A stretch of 18,403 nucleotides of DNA from Chlamydiae bacterium RIFCSPHIGHO2_12_FULL_49_9 (GTDB taxonomy: Bacteria; Chlamydiota; Chlamydiia; Chlamydiales; SM23-39): assembly GCA_001794935.1 (NCBI GenBank), contig MGLY01000084.1, positions 193 to 18,595 of the forward strand, written 5' to 3'. Numbering within the stretch: position 1 is the stretch's first letter; each line of letters begins with the position of its first letter. Positions 6,096 to 14,200 of this stretch are shown one piece after another. The position numbers and the translations under genes are program-made. Below the pieces are notes generated by a model. The model was not told the origin of the DNA and did no database searches. It worked only from the letters and a program-made list of their open reading frames with translations.

Positions 6096-6536
6096 ATGGC
6101 AATCATCGATCAAATCAACGAGGGAATTAAAGAGGCGATGCGGAGTCGCGATCAGATTAGACTGAATGCATTGCGAATGCTCAAGTCAAAAATACTAGCT
6201 GTCGATGCGCGCGCGAATCTCCCCGATGCGGAAGTCATTAAACTGTTCAAAACATACTTTGGCAATCTCCAGGAAGCCTTAACCCAAGCTCAAAGCGTAA
6301 ATCGCCCCGATATCGCCGATCAACTAGAAAAAGAACTGGTGATCATCCAGGAATTCTTGCCGACAGCTCCCACTCCCGAAGAGACTAAGAAAATTGTCAT
6401 TCAGGCCATTAATGAATCAGGCGCCAAGACGAAAAAGGAGCTTGGCCTTGTGATGAAAGCGGTCATGAAAATCAACAGCGCGGTCGACGGCAAGCTTGCC
6501 AAAGATCTGGCGAGCCAACTGCTTGATGGTTATTAA
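6096..6536 (+). CDS. GatB/YqeY-domain protein
   Basis: This 146-residue cytoplasmic protein is a stand-alone YqeY domain, the same fold as the tail domain of GatB in the tRNA amidotransferase GatCAB. The role of the free form is unclear; tRNA binding is suspected for the family. The typical layout is visible: an N-terminal helix (IDQINEGIKEAMRSRDQIRLNALRMLKSKI, positions 4-33, here described by its LNALRMLKS core), a middle helix ending in LEKELVIIQEFLPTAPTPEE (about 91-110), and a C-terminal GAKTKKELGLVMKAVM followed by a VDGKLAKDLASQLL end. It is close to the usual length of about 148. The ATG has an AAAGAGGGG ribosome site. No operon partner is obvious: the palindromic half element and the minus-strand operon follow. 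Confidence 0.9.
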   Translation: MAIIDQINEGIKEAMRSRDQIRLNALRMLKSKILAVDARANLPDAEVIKLFKTYFGNLQEALTQAQSVNRPDIADQLEKELVIIQEFLPTAPTPEETKKIVIQAINESGAKTKKELGLVMKAVMKINSAVDGKLAKDLASQLLDGY

Positions 6537-6600
6537 CCCGCTAGTCAAAAATGAGACAAATAGCTTGCTGCGGCTTTGCCATATTGACCCTCCATTCCAT

Positions 6601-6702
6601 CACCCAACCTTTTAGGTTGGGTTGCTTCGACGCCGGCTACGCCTGGCTCAAATTGAAGGCGCCTCCTCGCCATTTCCCGATTCTTGAATCACTCCCGGTA
6701 TA
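6601..6702. repeat. Half copy of palindromic element 3
   Basis: These 102 bases match 4936-5037 with one difference (CTCGCC instead of CTTGCC). The copy starts at the base of the ACCCAACCT-TTT-AGGTTGGGT stem and ends with CGGTATA. The left half of the element is absent. It overlaps the 3' end of the flippase gene, whose final codons and stop lie in it. Confidence 0.92.
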
Positions 6703-7927
6703 ATCCTAGAGCTCTTTCTGATTGGAAACTTTTTCTAATAGATAAATAAGTACTTAAAAAGGAACAAAAATAGCCTAGAGAAAGGCCGAGTCCAAGAACC
6801 CAAACCTCTTTTACAGGGCTAACTATACACGGGAAGAAAAGTCCAACGACTTGCCAAACTCGCGCTTTTAACAGCTCCTTCGAGCCGGATATTGAGAGAA
6901 TGTACATTTTCTGGATAGAAAATAACGTAATAAAAATTAAAGCTCCTGACATCGCTTTTACTACTACAGCTGCTGCGCCCCACGATTTTCCTAAAATCAA
7001 AATGACCCCCCTATCCCCCTGCCATAAGATTAAAATAAGGCAGAGGGTCAATGGGAGAATAGTCCAGCGGTGGAGCGTTTTAAAGATGGCTTTTGTTTCC
7101 TCAATTGAAATGGATCGGCTAAATAGATGAAATGCGTATCTGCTGATACTGGTGCAGAGTCCCGTGTGAATAAAAGAAATCAGTCGTTGGGCCTGGAAAA
7201 AAACACCGGCGCCAGACTCTCCTCCCAACTGGTTGGCGACTAAAATAGATAGGCGGGATAATCCTTGCTCAAAAATGCCATCGATCCACAACGGACGGCT
7301 TCGGCGGATCAGGTTTCTCCAGTCGCTCATTCTTATCCATTGCAGCTGTAGAGGCAGTTTAAAGTAGAGTATTCCTGCAAACAGAAAAGCAACGGCCACT
7401 TCCCGAACTGCTAAAATCCACGCACCCATGCCCTGAATGGCTCCTAAGAGGGTTGCCCCGTTTAAAAAAAGACAAATCAAAAACTCGGTTCTCAAAATTT
7501 CTTCATGTTTTGCAAGTCGCTCTTGAAAAGCTTTTAATACATCAGCAAGACGCAAAAAGAGATGAGCCAAGAGAAGAAGCAATAGCTGAAATGAATAGGT
7601 CTGGTTTACCAGAAGGATTGTGCTTAGCAGGACAAATACAAACAAGGCCTCCAGCAAAGCCGCACTCCAGTAAAAATTGAAATCCATTTTTTCTTGAGAG
7701 ATCACTTGCATTGGCAAGCGTAGAGATAAAAGCATCTGCCATAGAGATAAGAAAGCCAAGGAAATGGCAAATTCTCCAAATTCAGAAGGGGAAAAATAAC
7801 GGGCGAGCAGAAGGTGCAGCAAAGCATTGACTGCCAATTGCAAGACCTTATTGCTGAATATCCAAGGGTTCAAAACCCCCCATGGAAAGAATAAGGGATT
7901 TGATCGGTATTTGGCGGAAGTCTCCAA
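6689..7927 (-). CDS. Polysaccharide/oligosaccharide flippase (Wzx-like)
   Basis: This 412-residue inner-membrane protein probably moves lipid-linked sugar units across the membrane for a surface polysaccharide. It is hydrophobic throughout with about 10-12 helices. Near the N-terminus LLLARYFSPSEFGEFAISLA (about 39-58) is the typical signature of oligosaccharide flippases, and a charged amphipathic loop DWRNLIRRSRPLWI precedes the second half, as in the family. The start is uncertain: this frame opens with a TTG at 7927, overlapping the cupin gene by 58 bases, while a TTG at 7873 overlaps the cupin stop codon (TTGA) and would give 394 residues. The last codons (TAC CGG GAG TGA) lie inside the palindromic half copy, so the natural C-terminus was probably altered. 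It is the third gene of the sugar operon. Confidence 0.85.
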   Translation of the reverse strand: METSAKYRSNPLFFPWGVLNPWIFSNKVLQLAVNALLHLLLARYFSPSEFGEFAISLAFLSLWQMLLSLRLPMQVISQEKMDFNFYWSAALLEALFVFVLLSTILLVNQTYSFQLLLLLLAHLFLRLADVLKAFQERLAKHEEILRTEFLICLFLNGATLLGAIQGMGAWILAVREVAVAFLFAGILYFKLPLQLQWIRMSDWRNLIRRSRPLWIDGIFEQGLSRLSILVANQLGGESGAGVFFQAQRLISFIHTGLCTSISRYAFHLFSRSISIEETKAIFKTLHRWTILPLTLCLILILWQGDRGVILILGKSWGAAAVVVKAMSGALIFITLFSIQKMYILSISGSKELLKARVWQVVGLFFPCIVSPVKEVWVLGLGLSLGYFCSFLSTYLSIRKSFQSERALGLYRE

Positions 7928-8415
7928 TGGTCAGGGTTTTCATATTCATAAGGTTTGTCTGTCAGATTGAGAAGCACTGCATCTGTGCTTCCAATATTCA
8001 TAACTCCATGCCAAATAGAGGGAGGGATGGTTACAAGCGCTGCTCGTGCAGTTCCAAAGCGAAATACGTTCAATAGCCCCTGTGTAGGAGAGCCCTCTCT
8101 GGCATCATACAAAACGATTTTTACAGTTCCTACAGAAACAAATAGCCGATCTGTTGTTTCCCGATGAATGTGCCAAGCTGTCACTGAATTTGGAAGTAAA
8201 ACTTCTTGAAAGACGTGCCGAATCTCGCCCCCATTTTCCCAATGATCGCGGTATAACTCAGTTAAGGCGCCGTCATCTTTTAGAACAGTGCGCATTTGAT
8301 GGACTATTACGCCATCGATGATTGGTTGTAGAGATTCCCAATCTGCCGTGACGCTTTGTCTGTCTCCTTTCATCCCAGGAAGTCCACCTAAGAAATCGGT
8401 TTGAATCATTGGCAT
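7870..8415 (-). CDS. RmlC-like cupin (dTDP-4-dehydrorhamnose 3,5-epimerase family)
   Basis: This 181-residue cytoplasmic protein has the beta-barrel layout of the dTDP-4-dehydrorhamnose 3,5-epimerase / sugar-cupin family. Visible points are the RHVFQEVLLPNSVTAWHIHR stretch (about 66-85) with the His pair W-H-I-H, a VGTVKIVLYDAR strand pair, and IPPSIWHGVMNIG (about 129-141), where WHGV matches the RmlC signature, followed by LNLTDKPYEYENPDHWRLP. True RmlC epimerises a deoxysugar nucleotide; here the substrate is unknown and rmlA, rmlB and rmlD are not in the window. The ATG has an AGAGGAC ribosome site. It overlaps the end of the upstream GT2 gene by ten bases and the start of the flippase gene, so the three are translated as one operon. 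Confidence 0.85.
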   Translation of the reverse strand: MPMIQTDFLGGLPGMKGDRQSVTADWESLQPIIDGVIVHQMRTVLKDDGALTELYRDHWENGGEIRHVFQEVLLPNSVTAWHIHRETTDRLFVSVGTVKIVLYDAREGSPTQGLLNVFRFGTARAALVTIPPSIWHGVMNIGSTDAVLLNLTDKPYEYENPDHWRLPPNTDQIPYSFHGGF

Positions 8416-9344
8416 AAGTCCTCTATTTTTAGGCCTCTTTTTTTGTAAAGTTTCTTTCTAAGAGCGCCTCTTGTGGGGAAGATGCCCCATTTTTTTGGGC
8501 AACGGAGATAGAGAACAAAGGCAATTGGATTGCACTGTAGGATTTCCAGGGTCCGCTTAAAAAGTCGGAAAAAAAGCCCTCGAAGCAGCCACTTGGCAGA
8601 ATATCCTTGCAGATGCGTTGGTTTGGGATTTTGAAGCGCGTCGATAAGCATTTGTTCGCGGGGTGTATGGCCTTCAAAGATTTGTCGAAAAAAAAATGCG
8701 TGTTCTTTGGGGCTGTTCTTCAAATAAGAGTCAGATCTCGTAATGGTTGTAATTATAAATGTGGTTACAGCGGGAACCGGCTTGTAACGGGCTCCCCGTT
8801 TCCAGCCTGAAAGGAGCCAATCTACAGAAGGATAAGTAAACACTTGATAAAACGGTTTCATTGGAGGTTGTTTTGCAGCCCATTTTTTGCGGCAAGTCCA
8901 GGTGCTGATATTGGGGGGGAGGAAAGGGGAAAAATCCTGAAGATAGATGCTGGGGATGCGCAGCGTCGAGGTGTTTTCTCCGGGGTCTGCGTCGATTTGC
9001 AGCGTATAGACCAAGTCGCAATTGTTTTTTTCCAGGTGAGCTACCGATCGTTCGAGATGATCGGGGAACCAAAGGTCATCATGATTGAGAAACGAGAGAA
9101 ATTCTCCCTTGGCTTCCTGGATGCCAAAATTTGTGGCTCCGGATTGGTCGCCGACTCTTTGCTGCAAATTAAAGAAACGGATTCGAGGATCTTGAAAAGA
9201 AGAAACGACTTCTTCTGTGTTATCTGTGCAAGCATCTCCAATGACTAAAAGTTCCCAGTCGCTGCGAGTTTGCTGCAGGACTGAGCGGATGGAAAACCCG
9301 ATGATTTGGCCTCTGTTATAAGTCGCCATGACAATTGAAATCAT
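8406..9344 (-). CDS. Family 2 glycosyltransferase
   Basis: This 312-residue cytoplasmic or membrane-associated enzyme transfers a sugar from a nucleotide donor. In the ATG-start numbering the GT-A fold opens with ISIVMATYNRGQIIGFSIRS (2-21), then WELLVIGDACTDNT (30-43) binds the nucleotide, and FLNHDDLWFPDHL (85-97) holds the Asp pair of the DxD-type metal site. The C-terminal 150 residues are less typical and rich in basic and aromatic residues. The frame can extend three codons to a TTG at 9353, but the ATG at 9344 is the natural start; no strong ribosome site is seen for either. It leads the operon with the cupin and the flippase, which points to assembly of a surface glycan. Donor and acceptor are unknown. 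Confidence 0.9.
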   Translation of the reverse strand: MISIVMATYNRGQIIGFSIRSVLQQTRSDWELLVIGDACTDNTEEVVSSFQDPRIRFFNLQQRVGDQSGATNFGIQEAKGEFLSFLNHDDLWFPDHLERSVAHLEKNNCDLVYTLQIDADPGENTSTLRIPSIYLQDFSPFLPPNISTWTCRKKWAAKQPPMKPFYQVFTYPSVDWLLSGWKRGARYKPVPAVTTFIITTITRSDSYLKNSPKEHAFFFRQIFEGHTPREQMLIDALQNPKPTHLQGYSAKWLLRGLFFRLFKRTLEILQCNPIAFVLYLRCPKKWGIFPTRGALRKKLYKKRGLKIEDLCQ

Positions 9345-9416
9345 GACGCGCAATATATAGGAGTAAATTTTTTTATGCTAAAAACTTTTTCTAACCCAAA
9401 AACTTGGACGTTGAGG

Positions 9417-9447
9417 TGCATAACTTTTGACTGGCAAAAGTTATGCA
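9417..9447. repeat. Perfect 12-bp inverted repeat
   Basis: TGCATAACTTTT (9417-9428) and AAAAGTTATGCA (9436-9447) flank a seven-base loop. It lies between the outer-membrane-like gene and the GT2 operon. No T-run follows on the minus strand, so it may be an operator or an attenuating hairpin upstream of the sugar operon rather than a terminator. Confidence 0.6.
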
Positions 9448-9472
9448 ATTCCCAAGGCTTTTTCTGCAAAGA

Positions 9473-9913
9473 TCAAAAACCAACACCAAAGGTTAGGCCG
9501 GGCCAAACCGGAGCTAAAGCTTGAGATTGTTTAAACGGGACTATTGTGCTCCCTTCAAGAAAAACTCGGTTTTTCCACTGGTAGCCGATAGCGCTTTCAA
9601 AAGATCCGCTTATTTCTATGGTTTCAGGTTCGTTAAGAATCCCTAAGCCCCCACCAAGATAAAACCCCACTTGTTTTGGATAAACGAGATAAAGGCTTCT
9701 TAAATGAAAAATATTAAGAGAGTTCGGCGGGTTGAGAAGGCAAGTGTTGCCAGAAAAGTCAAAAGCGTGAATTCCTTTCTGTGCGCGGACTCCTGCTCCC
9801 ACCATCGGATAACCGCTCATAGCGTGGACATCCCCATAGATAAAATAGGGCTTTTCTGTTGTATACCCAAGTGTTGTAAACATGAGCGCCAACACGCAAA
9901 TAGTTGTTTTCAT
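9473..9913 (-). CDS. Small outer-membrane-like beta-strand protein
   Basis: This 146-residue protein is of unknown function. A GAGG ribosome site precedes the ATG. Residues 1-19 form a signal peptide (MKTTICVLALMFTTLGYTT). The mature part has alternating polar and hydrophobic strands with many Gly and aromatic residues (GYPMVGAGVRAQKG, VGFYLGGGLGIL, FESAIGYQWKNRVFLEGS) and ends in LTFGVGF with a terminal Phe, as do proteins recognised by the outer-membrane assembly machine. It is short for a pore; four to eight strands could fit. It stands alone between the RhuM remnant and the sugar operon, on the same strand. Confidence 0.7.
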   Translation of the reverse strand: MKTTICVLALMFTTLGYTTEKPYFIYGDVHAMSGYPMVGAGVRAQKGIHAFDFSGNTCLLNPPNSLNIFHLRSLYLVYPKQVGFYLGGGLGILNEPETIEISGSFESAIGYQWKNRVFLEGSTIVPFKQSQALAPVWPGLTFGVGF

Positions 9914-9984
9914 TTTAACCTCAAATAAAACACGAAATTATTTTGTAGTAAGCCAACCATTTACCGCAATACCAGCGATTTTTT

Positions 9985-10013
9985 TAAAGAAAAAAGGCCG
10001 GAGAGACCCGGCC
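9985..10013 (-). terminator. Rho-independent terminator (minus strand)
   Basis: GGCCGG (9996-10001) pairs with CCGGCC (10008-10013) around a six-base loop. Read on the minus strand it is followed by TTTTTTCTTT. It ends transcription coming from the RhuM remnant before the outer-membrane-like gene. Confidence 0.8.
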
Positions 10014-10039
10014 CTGTTGTTGGAGGTAGAGAGACGCGT

Positions 10040-10135
10040 TCAGAACTTTTCAGTGGGAGAAAGTTCAGGATTTTCTTGTTCGATGAACTTTTTGTGATCC
10101 TCTAGTGCATGTTTAATGTGCTTGTCAAAATATGG
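10040..10135 (-). pseudogene. Shifted-frame tail behind the RhuM remnant
   Basis: A frame one step off the RhuM frame encodes MPYFDKHIKHALEDHKK and then a Glu/Pro-rich tail ending at 10040. It looks like genuine coding sequence (charged amphipathic helix) but does not match the usual C-terminus of RhuM as I know it. It is probably the end of a gene joined to the RhuM remnant by a deletion, or the natural tail after a frameshift. Confidence 0.35.
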
Positions 10136-10658
10136 CATAGATATCCGTGATCTTTTGGTAAAATCTTCTCTCGCTAGCTCGGATTTCTCGAATCTCTTCG
10201 AGGAGGTTATCGAAATAGGCCTTATTGAAAAATGAGCCATTTTTTAGACGTTCTTTATCAAGAACATAGCCGCGCATAGCGAAGTCACTTAAGACACTGA
10301 CAGCCCATTGTCTAAATTGAATAGCCCGATGAGAATTAACTCGGAAGCCGACAGCAATGATGGCTTCGAGATTGTAAAATTCAACATTCCTAGCGACCTC
10401 ACGGTCACCTTCTTTTTGAACTATCCGGAAATTCCGGATAGTTGCATCCCTGTGCAACTCTTTCTGGTTGAATAGGTTAATTAAATGTTCGCTGATAGTT
10501 TGGACTGCAACATCGAATAAAGTTCCCATTAATTTTTGCGTTAACCAGACTGATTTTTCGGTTACTCGAACTTCGATGCTGTTTTCTCCGGACTGTCCAG
10601 TAAAGATTAAGAATTCGGCAGTGCTGTTGCGAATGTTGGTTTTTTTTTCTTCACTCAT
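10125..10658 (-). pseudogene. Truncated RhuM-family gene
   Basis: The 177-residue product matches the N-terminal half of RhuM-family proteins (first named from a Salmonella pathogenicity island; function unclear, often carried by mobile or accessory regions). Signature stretches are WLTQKLMGTLFDVAVQTISEH (from about residue 38), YNLEAIIAVGFRVNS (about 95-109), RAIQFRQWAVSVL, and a final IRASERRFYQKITDIYA, after which intact members normally continue for another 150 or so residues. Here the frame ends two codons later (IF-stop), so only about half of the protein remains. The ATG has an AAGGGA ribosome site and the remaining part is well preserved, so the loss seems recent or the short form may still be made. 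A terminator follows at 9985-10013. Confidence 0.8.
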
Positions 10659-10708
10659 AGGTCCCTTGCAATTTTGCCTTGGACGGGGATTGTAAATGAA
10701 TTTTGCAA

Positions 10709-10736
10709 TAAAAAAAAGGCCGGGTTTTGCCCGGCC
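10709..10736 (-). terminator. Terminator of ssrA
   Basis: A 7-bp G/C stem GGCCGGG / CCCGGCC (10718-10724 and 10730-10736) with loop TTTTG is followed on the minus strand by eight T. It lies ten bases beyond the 3' end of the tmRNA. Confidence 0.88.
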
Positions 10737-10746
10737 TATATTTATT

Positions 10747-11112
10747 TGGAGGTGGAGAGAATCGAACTCTCGTCCTTAGCAAACTCTACATCGATGACTA
10801 CATGCTTATCGCCTTAAAATAATCCAGCCTTGCCGAAAGGCGAAGCGCTCGGGGCCGAATGAATTTTCTTTTTGTCTCGAACTCCCCCCAAGATCATTCA
10901 AGAAAAAGGGGTTCACACCAAGATGTATGACGGTAGAGATCTGAAACTCTCGGTCTGATCTCAGCCTACCGGGTAGTTACGACCGTTAGGCCGCAGCTGC
11001 CAACTCTATTTCTGAGTTATCTTTTCTTTTTAATCGGATATTTTTAGAGGCCAACGATTGTCCTCTACATGCCACCCATGCTTTGTTCCCAAGTCGAAAC
11101 CTTGACACCCCC
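10747..11112 (-). ncRNA. ssrA: Transfer-messenger RNA (tmRNA)
   Basis: This is a one-piece tmRNA of about 366 bases. It rescues stalled ribosomes by acting first as alanine tRNA and then as a short mRNA. Seen on the minus strand: the 5' end GGGGGTGTCAAGGTTTCGAC, the 3' T-arm and acceptor GGACGAGAGTTCGATTCTC then TCCACCTCC, whose last seven bases pair with the first seven (one G-U), and a discriminator A. CCA is not encoded and would be added. The tag frame ends in ELAAAA-stop, with TAA at 10986-10988; reading back, the tag contains DNSEIELAAAA (codons from 11021). Several pseudoknot-like G/C stems follow. No GCN resume codon is found at the usual distance, so the first tag codon is uncertain. 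Confidence 0.95.
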
Positions 11113-11214
11113 GCAAAAGACACGAGGTCTCGTGCCAAATGTGGGGTCGTAAAGCATTACCCCTTCATTCTAACATATTTGAGGTTTAGTTGGGTAGGGA
11201 AATGGCATATCCCT

Positions 11215-11243
11215 TTGATTTTAAGGGGGCTTTAGGGTAGGAT
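11215..11243 (+). promoter_or_regulatory. Candidate promoter of ileS
   Basis: TTGATT (11215-11220), 17 bases, then TAGGAT (11238-11243) resemble a sigma-70 type promoter. The start point would fall about 15 bases before the ileS ATG, after which GAGGTGG serves as ribosome site. Confidence 0.35.
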
Positions 11244-11265
11244 CTGAGGTTTTCTGAGGTGGGGA

Positions 11266-14200
11266 ATGTTCGAGTTTGACCAAGATGAGTCCTTCCCGGC
11301 CCGCGAGGAGAGAGTCCTTAGGGTTTGGGAGGAGAAAAAGATCTTTCAAAAGTCTCTAGAGGAGGGTAAGGGAAAGCCTCTTTTTGCCTTCTATGACGGC
11401 CCTCCGTTTGCTACCGGTCTGCCCCACTACGGCCACTTGCTCGCCGGCACCATTAAAGACGTCGTTCCCCGCTATAAGACCATGAAAGGCTTTTACGTCC
11501 CGAGGAGATTTGGCTGGGACTGCCACGGCCTTCCCGTAGAAAATGAAATTGAGAAGGCGAAGGAGCTTTCGGGGTCGAGCGCAATTGAGGAATTCGGCAT
11601 TGCCAAGTTCAATGAGGAGTGCCGGAGCATTGTGCTGAGATATACAGCTCAGTGGAAGCGCACTGTGGATCGGATGGCGAGATGGGTCGATATTGAGGGC
11701 GCATACCGGACGATGGATCTTAAGTTCATGGAATCGGTCTGGTGGGTCTTTGAGCAGCTCTATAAGAAGGGACTCGTCTACGAGGGTTTTAAAGTGATGC
11801 CCTTTTCGACGAAGTTGGGGACTCCCTTGTCTAATTTTGAGGCGAATCTCAATTACAAAGAGGTCGACGATCCGTCGCTGACTGTAGCTTTCGAGGCGCT
11901 CGATGAGCCCAAGACTTTTTTCCTGGCATGGACAACCACTCCTTGGACGCTGCCGTCGAACTTGGCTCTCATGGCAGGAGCGGGCATTGACTATGTCAAA
12001 GTGGAAAGGGATGGGCGCTTTTATATTTTGGCAGAAGCGAGACTGCAGGCCAACTTCAAAGAAGATGTGAAGGTGGTGAGTAGATTCAAGGGCAAGAGCT
12101 TAAAAGATAAGCGCTATAAGCCGCTGTTTCCGTTTTTTAAAGAGCGGGAAGCGTTTCGGATTTTGCTCGACGATGTGGTATCGACAGAGGACGGCACAGG
12201 GATTGTCCACTGCGCGCCGGCTTTTGGCGAGGCCGACTTTTTTGTCTGCAAAAGAGAGGGGATCGACGTTGTGTGTCCGGTCGATCACAACGGCCACTTC
12301 ACCAAAGAAGTTCCTCCCTATGCAGGAATGCTGGTTAAGGATGCTGACAAAGAGATTATCCGCGATCTGAAAAAGCAGGGCTCGATTTTCCATCAGGGAA
12401 CCATTCGGCACCGCTATCCGTTTTGCTGGAGATCCGACACTCCGCTTATTTATAAGGCGGTGAGGACTTGGTTTGTCGCTGTTGAGAAGATCAAAGACAA
12501 GCTTTTGAAAGCCAACGAGGAGATCCGGTGGGTACCCGGCCATATCAAAGAGGGCAGGTTCGGCAAGTGGCTGGAAAATGCGAGGGACTGGGCCATTAGC
12601 CGCAACCGCTACTGGGGAACGCCGATCCCGCTTTGGAGAAGCGATGCGGGAGAGCTCGTTGTGATCGGAAGCATCAAGGAATTGGAGAAGCTTACAGGCA
12701 AAAAAGTCCGTGATCTGCACCGCCACCACATCGATGATCTGACATTTGAGAGAGGCGGAGAGGTTTTTAAAAGGATCCCCGAGGTATTTGACTGCTGGTT
12801 TGAGTCGGGATCGGTCCCTTATGCGCAAAATCACTACCCGTTTGAGAAAAAAAAAGAGTTTGAAAAGGGCTTTCCGGCCGATTTTATCGGAGAGGGGCTC
12901 GATCAGACCCGCGGCTGGTTTTATACGCTGACTGTTTTGGCTGCGGCTCTTTTTGACAAACCTGCGTTTAAAAATGTCATCGTCAATGGGATCATCCTCG
13001 CCGAAGATGGCAACAAGATGTCCAAAAGGCTGAAAAATTATCCGGATCCCGATCTTGTGATCCAAAAGTATGGCGCCGATGCGATCCGCCTCTACATGCT
13101 CAATAGCCCTGCCGTCAAAGCGGATGATTTGAGATTTTCCGAGAAGGGAGTCGAACATGTGCTAAGGCAGGCGCTGATTCCGTTTTGGAACTCGTTTGTC
13201 TTCTTTTCGACCTATGCGAAGATCTATAAGTGGACGCCTCCCCAAAAGATCAAAAAGCCCACTGCTTTGATCGACAGATGGCTTTTGTCGATGGCGCAAA
13301 AGCTCATCTCGGATGTCGAGTCTGCGATGGATAGCTATGAGCTCAGCTGCGCGGTTGAGCCATTTGTCGGATTTATCGATCAGCTGACGAATTGGTACAT
13401 CAGAAGATGCCGCAGCAGGTTCTGGGCTGGCAAAGACACAGCGGATAGAAGAGAGGCTTTTGAGACGCTCTATACGGTGTTGTTAGAGCTGACCAAAGTC
13501 GCAGCTCCCTTTGTTCCATTTTTAAGCGATGCGATCTACCGAGAGCTGAAAATAGCTTCGATGCCCGAATCGGTCCATCTTACAGCATTTCCTGAATATC
13601 AGGGGAATTTACGCGATGAGGAATTGGAGAAAGAGGTGGCGGCTGCGCAGGCGGCCGTGAGCCTCGGCCACTCGCTTCGAAAAGAGCACAAGCTCAAAGT
13701 GCGCCAGCCTCTTGCAAAAGCTCACCTGATTACGGCCAATAGCGATCTTTTGCACTCACTCAAAAAGCAATCACAGCTGATTGCCGATGAGCTCAACGTG
13801 AAAGAAGTGGAGCTCCACAGCGATGAGTCAAAGTTTGTTCAGTGGATCGCTAAACCCAACTTCCCCATTCTCGGCAAAAAGATCGGCAAGTTGATGCCCC
13901 AGGCGCAGAAAATCATTTTGGGATTCGATCGGAAGCAATTGCAGCGGCTCTCTTCAGGCCAGACTGTGAAGATTGTGATTGAAGGTATTGAGATCGAGCT
14001 TGAGCCGCAAGATGTGCAGATCGAAAGAAAGGTCAAAGAGGGCCTAGCTGCAGGCAACGAGGGGGAACTGACAGTGGCTCTCGACACCGCTCTCAACGAC
14101 GAGTTGTTAGAGGAGGGTCTCGCTCGGGAGCTTGTCAACAAGATCAACACGATGCGCCGCGAGCTGGGGCTTGAAGTGACCGATCGCATTGCGATCCGCA

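Noticed and set aside
304..6702. CRISPR array
   Set aside because: Repeats are long inverted repeats and two distant direct copies, not short regularly spaced direct repeats; no cas gene is present.
12100..13158. 352-codon open frame on the minus strand inside ileS
   Set aside because: It lies entirely antisense to the catalytic part of ileS, which is fully conserved; the frame reflects codon bias.
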